Source: Tetraselmis striata
Lineage: Eukaryota; Chlorophyta; Chlorodendrophyceae; Chlorodendrales; Chlorodendraceae
Direction: 5' to 3'
DNA length: 64,000 nucleotides
Assembly: GCA_006384855.1 (NCBI GenBank)
Contig: VCJN01003381.1
Location: 62,001-126,000 of the forward strand
Positions 60,301 to 64,000 of the stretch are shown here, piece after piece; position 1 is the stretch's first letter, and each line of letters opens with the position of its first letter. The notes under the pieces are model-generated. The model had not been told where the DNA came from, searched no databases, and saw nothing but the letters and a program-made list of their open reading frames with translations. Both the position numbers and the translations under genes were made by a program.

Positions 60301-61707
60301 GACCCGGCTAGTGTGCCCCTCCAGCGTGGCCACACACCGCCAGCCGCCCCCTCCTCCGGGCGCCGCCTCCCACACCCTCGCCGTCTCGTCACCGCTGCCG
60401 GTGGCCAGTCGGCTGCCGTCCGGGCTCCACGCCACGGAGCGGACCCAGCTAGTGTGCGCCTCCAGCGTGGCCACACAGCGCCAGCCGTCCCCTCCTCCGT
60501 GCGCCGCCTCCCACACCCTCGCCGTCTTGTCAGCGCTGCCGGTGGCCAGCCGCCTGCCGTCCGGGCTCCACGCCACGAAGCGGACATGGCCAATATGCTC
60601 CTCGGAGGCGACATCATCAGTGTGCCCCTCCAGCGTGGCCACACAGCGCCAGCCGCCCCCTCCTCCGGGCGCCGCCTCCCACACCTTCACCGTGTTGTCG
60701 GCGCTGCCGGTGGCCATCCGCCTGCCGTCCGGGCTCCACGCCACAGAGAAGACCCAGCCAGTGTGCCCCTCCAGCGTGGCTGCACACCGCCAGCCGCCCC
60801 CTCCTCCGGGCGCCGCCTCCCACACCCTCGCCGTCTCGTCACCGCTGCCGGTGGCCAGTCGGCTGCCGTCCGGGCTCCACGCCACGGAGCGGACCCAGCT
60901 AGTGTGCGCCTCCAGCGTGGCCACACAGCGCCAGCCGTCCCCTCCTCCGTGCGCCGCCTCCCACACCCTCGCCGTCTTGTCAGCGCTGCCGGTGGCCAGC
61001 CGCCTGCCGTCCGGGCTCCACGCCACGAAGCGGACATGGCCAATATGCTCCTCGGAGGCGACATCATCAGTGTGCCCCTCCAGCGTGGCCACACAGCGCC
61101 AGCCGCCCCCTCCTCCGGGCGCCGCCTCCCACACCTTCACCGTGTTGTCGGCGCTGCCGGTGGCCATCCGCCTGCCGTCCGGGCTCCACGCCACGGAGTA
61201 GACAGATTCAGTGTGGCCCTCCAGCGTGGCTGCACACCGCCAGCCGCCCCCCCCTCCGGGCGCCGCCTCCCACACCCTCGCCGTCTTGTCATCGCTGCAG
61301 GTGGCCAGCCGCCTACCGTCCGGGCTCCACGCCACGGACCAGACCCAGTTAGTGTGCCCCTCCAGCGTGGCCGCACACCGCCAGCCGCCCCCTCCTCCGG
61401 GCGCCGCCTCCCACACCTTCACCGTCTTGTCAACGCTGCCGGTGGCCAGCCGCCTGCCGTCCGGGCGCCACGACACGGAGAGGACACCACCAGTGTGCCC
61501 CTCCAGCGTGGCCGCACACCGCCAGCCGCCCCCTCCTCCGGGCGCCGCCTCCCACACCCTCGCCGTGCTGTCCCAGCTGCCGGTGGCCATCCGCCTGCAG
61601 TCCCAGCTCCACGCCACGGAGAGGACATCCTTGGTGTGGCCGCGCACTATCGCCTCTGCTGCCACCACTACCGCGCCACCCCCAACAGGGCCTAAAGCGG
61701 CCGCCAT
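57348..61707 (-). CDS. WD40-kinase-U-box protein, copy E
   Basis: Five exons join in phase: 61707-60174, 59698-59426, 58631-58274, 58122-57961, 57648-57348, giving 875 aa. There are ten WD40 repeats, but in a different combination from copy C. Repeat 4 reads ESVYSV where copy C has GWVFSV, and the [14 protein letters not shown] and SWVRSV types each appear twice. The kinase retains Lys555, HRD Asp646 and DVG Asp664. The U-box exon is nine bases longer than in copy C because of a PAAG stretch before it. All parts are intact. The protein outside the WD40 array is nearly identical to copy D, so variation within the youngest duplicates falls mainly in the propeller. Confidence 0.82.
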
Positions 61708-63080
61708 ATCGATCTGCTCAGACGTATATCTTTACGCTGGCCGGCAGCGGCACGGGGAAGCAGGCCACAGTCGGCAGCAGCAGTCGCAACCGCCAGCCCC
61801 TGCTGGCCCCTCTTGATGTTTCGTCGCCCCACCGCTCCACTGCTGCCCTCTCTGGACTCGCCGGGAGACCTGCCACCCTGGCGGGTGTGCAAGTGAGACG
61901 CAGCGCGTGTCGTACCACAGGTGGATCGTTCAGGGGAAAACCACCGCCGAAGACGGGGCTGGTGGGGTAAGTTGACAGCGGATGATGAACGCCGCCGCAG
62001 GCGCGCTGCTGCGCCAGTGTTCATATACATAAGGCGGCGGTGAAAAAGCCCTAGTAGTCACTGCTGCGCCTCAATTGCTGCCGGTTGCCTCATACGGGTT
62101 GTCCGTGAATGATTCTGTGATGCGAACTTGGCAATTCCGTCTGATACATGCATATTGAGGACAAATCATCGGGATGCGTACCGGGTGCCCGTACTGGATT
62201 CCGATGATGGTTACACGCGGGCACTCTGAATAACTTGGCTCATAGGATGCTGACGCCGTGATGGGGTTGGCAGCAGTAGGTTGGTAACACGCGCGGGGTA
62301 GACTCGGATAAGGTAACGATAGGAAGGAAGGTAAGGTAGTAACGAATGAAGCTGACGATGTCGATGAGCGATCGGTATGCACGGGTACTGGTAGCGACGC
62401 GGGCGGTGGAGGTTCTGCCCGCAAAGTTGAAAGGTCACCGGGGAAGTGGGCGGCCGCGCACTCAGTGGTCGCGACCGGTGTCGGGTCACCTGCGGGACGA
62501 CGACACGAGACGGCCAGACGGCGAGATGAGGCTGTACAGCAGGTCGTGGACGAAAATCGCCGTGAGCGCAGATTGAGACCCGCCCACCTTTCCCTGCCCA
62601 CCCTTTTCTGGCCAGCCCCCGGGCAGTTGGTGCCATTTCCCGGGGTTAATAATACGAGTACAAGGTACCCGCAATTACCCGCGCTGCGGTTGCTCGCGCC
62701 CGCTCCCTGCTGGCTTAATAGCCGCCCGCCATTAACGTAAAGCAGTCGAGCAGGCGGGGCAGTAGCCCCTGATTTGGTTGGGAAAACGATGGCAGTAGCC
62801 CCTGCTCTGGTTGGGAAGACTACCCCCTCTGTTGCCGCCACTGCCGCCCCCCCCCCCCCCCCCTGGCGGCCTCTCCGCCCACACTACGCCCCCTTATTTG
62901 AGGAACCAATCATATAAGGATCAGGTATATAACCTTTCTAGATTGTCACTGTAGGACTTTTATAAGGATCTCAAAGCCCTGCTGCAGAGGTTTATTGGCA
63001 TCTTAATGGATGGACCACAGCGACATGGACCCTGCTGTGTGGGATGGAACGCTCAGCATGTATGACAACTTGACCGACAA
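61708..63080. repeat. upstream repeat block, copy E
   Basis: Nearly identical to 40396-41780. It ends where the next helicase relic unit begins. Confidence 0.65.
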
Positions 63081-63289
63081 ACCAAAAAGACACCTATGTA
63101 TTTATGCACATATCTACAGGTATCATGTATGTATGTATGTTTGCACAGCCACATATGACTGTCATTGCCATGTATTTAGAAATGGCAGAGACAAGGCATG
63201 CATGGGGACGATGCAAGTGCCGTAGAGTACACATACATCAGGTACTCTTCTGATGTCCATTTCCCCGTGAGCAATGCCCACTTTCCCAC

Positions 63290-64000
63290 TTGGCTCATTG
63301 AACGCTGAGGAGGGTGGAGGGGGAGGAGGGGGAAGGGGGGGCCAACCTCCTCGGCCCTGCGCAGCCCCATGGCGTTGTGGGCACCTCTCCTCCGGGCACC
63401 ACTCCACCACTCCTCCCCGTGGCTGTTTGTCTTCCACTGCTGGCACCCGTTGAGTAGCGTGAGGTAATCATTAGTCCGACTCGGGCACGCATAGACTTCT
63501 CGTGCGCCGAGTTGCTCTCTCGGGCGGCCGGGGAAAGTACGGGCATGCTCACGATGGTGACCGCCTCGCTTGTGCACCCAAACTTGCCGCCAACCAGCAG
63601 CATCTTGGCCAGCGGGGTGGTACAGCTGGAACGTCACTGGCGATCACGGCACATTGCATGCGGATAGGACGTCCGCCCCATGTGTTACCGCTTCGATTAC
63701 CGTACCCAGCTGGGATACTGTAGTATCAGCCAAGCTGTTTGTCCTCCCAGCTGCCCCGAGCCCATCCGGGATACTCAACAACTGCCCAGACAATCTGAAA
63801 TATATCATGAGTACAATTGTGGCAGTAGTGCAGCTGTGGTGTGCACATACAGAGGCTTTGCGGGGCGGATTTACCATTGGCGGCCCATGTGTATGAGCGC
63901 GCCAGTGTGGCCCAGCAAGGAATCTATTGCAAAATATGGCTGCGAGGTGGGTGCGGGGTGATGGGCGCCTTAGCTACCCGGGTAGATTCCAGAGGCAGGA
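63290..64000 (-). pseudogene. Prp16-like helicase relic, next unit (cut by the window edge)
   Basis: It matches 41980-42690 and 52605-53310: GLRRAEEV (about 63350), DYLTLLNGCQQWKTN (about 63450) and AKMLLVGGKFGC (about 63590). It shows that the array goes on to the right. Confidence 0.65.

Larger units (their letters stand above)
37236..64000. repeat. head-to-tail array of ~10.6-kb near-identical units
   Basis: Corresponding points: 37484, 48170 and 58792; 41034, 51667 and 62346; 42190, 52815 and 63502. The period is 10622-10687 bp, and the length differences come from the WD40 exon and homopolymer runs. Before about 37236 (inside the kinase C-lobe exon) copy C differs from copy D at many positions. 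After it only scattered differences remain. The last breakpoint therefore lies in that exon, as expected for unequal crossing-over between gene copies. The array continues past the right edge. Confidence 0.85.

Overview
The window reads as nuclear DNA of a GC-rich green-lineage eukaryote, most likely a green alga. Genes are intron-rich with GT-AG splice sites. The protein families are plant-type: an R3H-SUZ protein, a U-box kinase whose DFG is replaced by DVG, a UBP26/USP48-like protease and a Prp16-like helicase. Introns carry long pure C or G runs, and there is a short TTTAGGG-like tract. The species cannot be named from the sequence alone.

Region 1 (1-12179) is an old Ty1/copia-like LTR retroelement on the minus strand that runs off the left edge. 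A putative 5' LTR, gag with a zinc knuckle, a cytosine-5 DNA methyltransferase domain, protease, GAG-pre-integrase and integrase can be read. A 5.78-kb piggyBac-type DNA transposon (3650-9427, 36-bp terminal inverted repeats) has inserted into it. The transposon carries a spliced transposase on the plus strand and a possible second small gene on the minus strand.

Region 2 (12180-18587) holds one apparently intact host gene, an eight-exon R3H-SUZ protein of 527 aa, followed by featureless intergenic DNA.

Region 3 (18588-64000) is a repeat-built gene cluster. The key gene, always on the minus strand, has five exons and encodes an N-terminal array of 8-10 almost identical WD40 repeats, a Ser/Thr kinase and a C-terminal U-box. 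Copies lie at 20120-24030 (758 aa predicted), 36067-40395 (872 aa), 46726-51029 (WD40 exon frame-broken) and 57348-61707 (875 aa). An orphan U-box exon sits at 30543-30843. From about 31.4 kb a unit of about 10.6 kb repeats head to tail: a permuted, decayed Prp16-like helicase relic, a downstream block, the WD40-kinase-U-box gene and an upstream block. From about 37.24 kb onward the copies are nearly identical, which means very recent duplication or an assembly artefact. Between copy A and the array, 26.3-31.2 kb is a patchwork of a UBP26/USP48-like protease relic, the last exons of a Prp16-like helicase and repeat-block fragments.

Functional reading (inference): the cluster looks like an expanding family of receptor-like E3 ligases. 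A fast-shuffling WD40 propeller would do the recognition, with the kinase and U-box as outputs. The repeat-to-repeat variation resembles that of fungal NWD/HET incompatibility proteins. Copia, piggyBac and the gene fragments point to a rearrangement-prone part of the genome.
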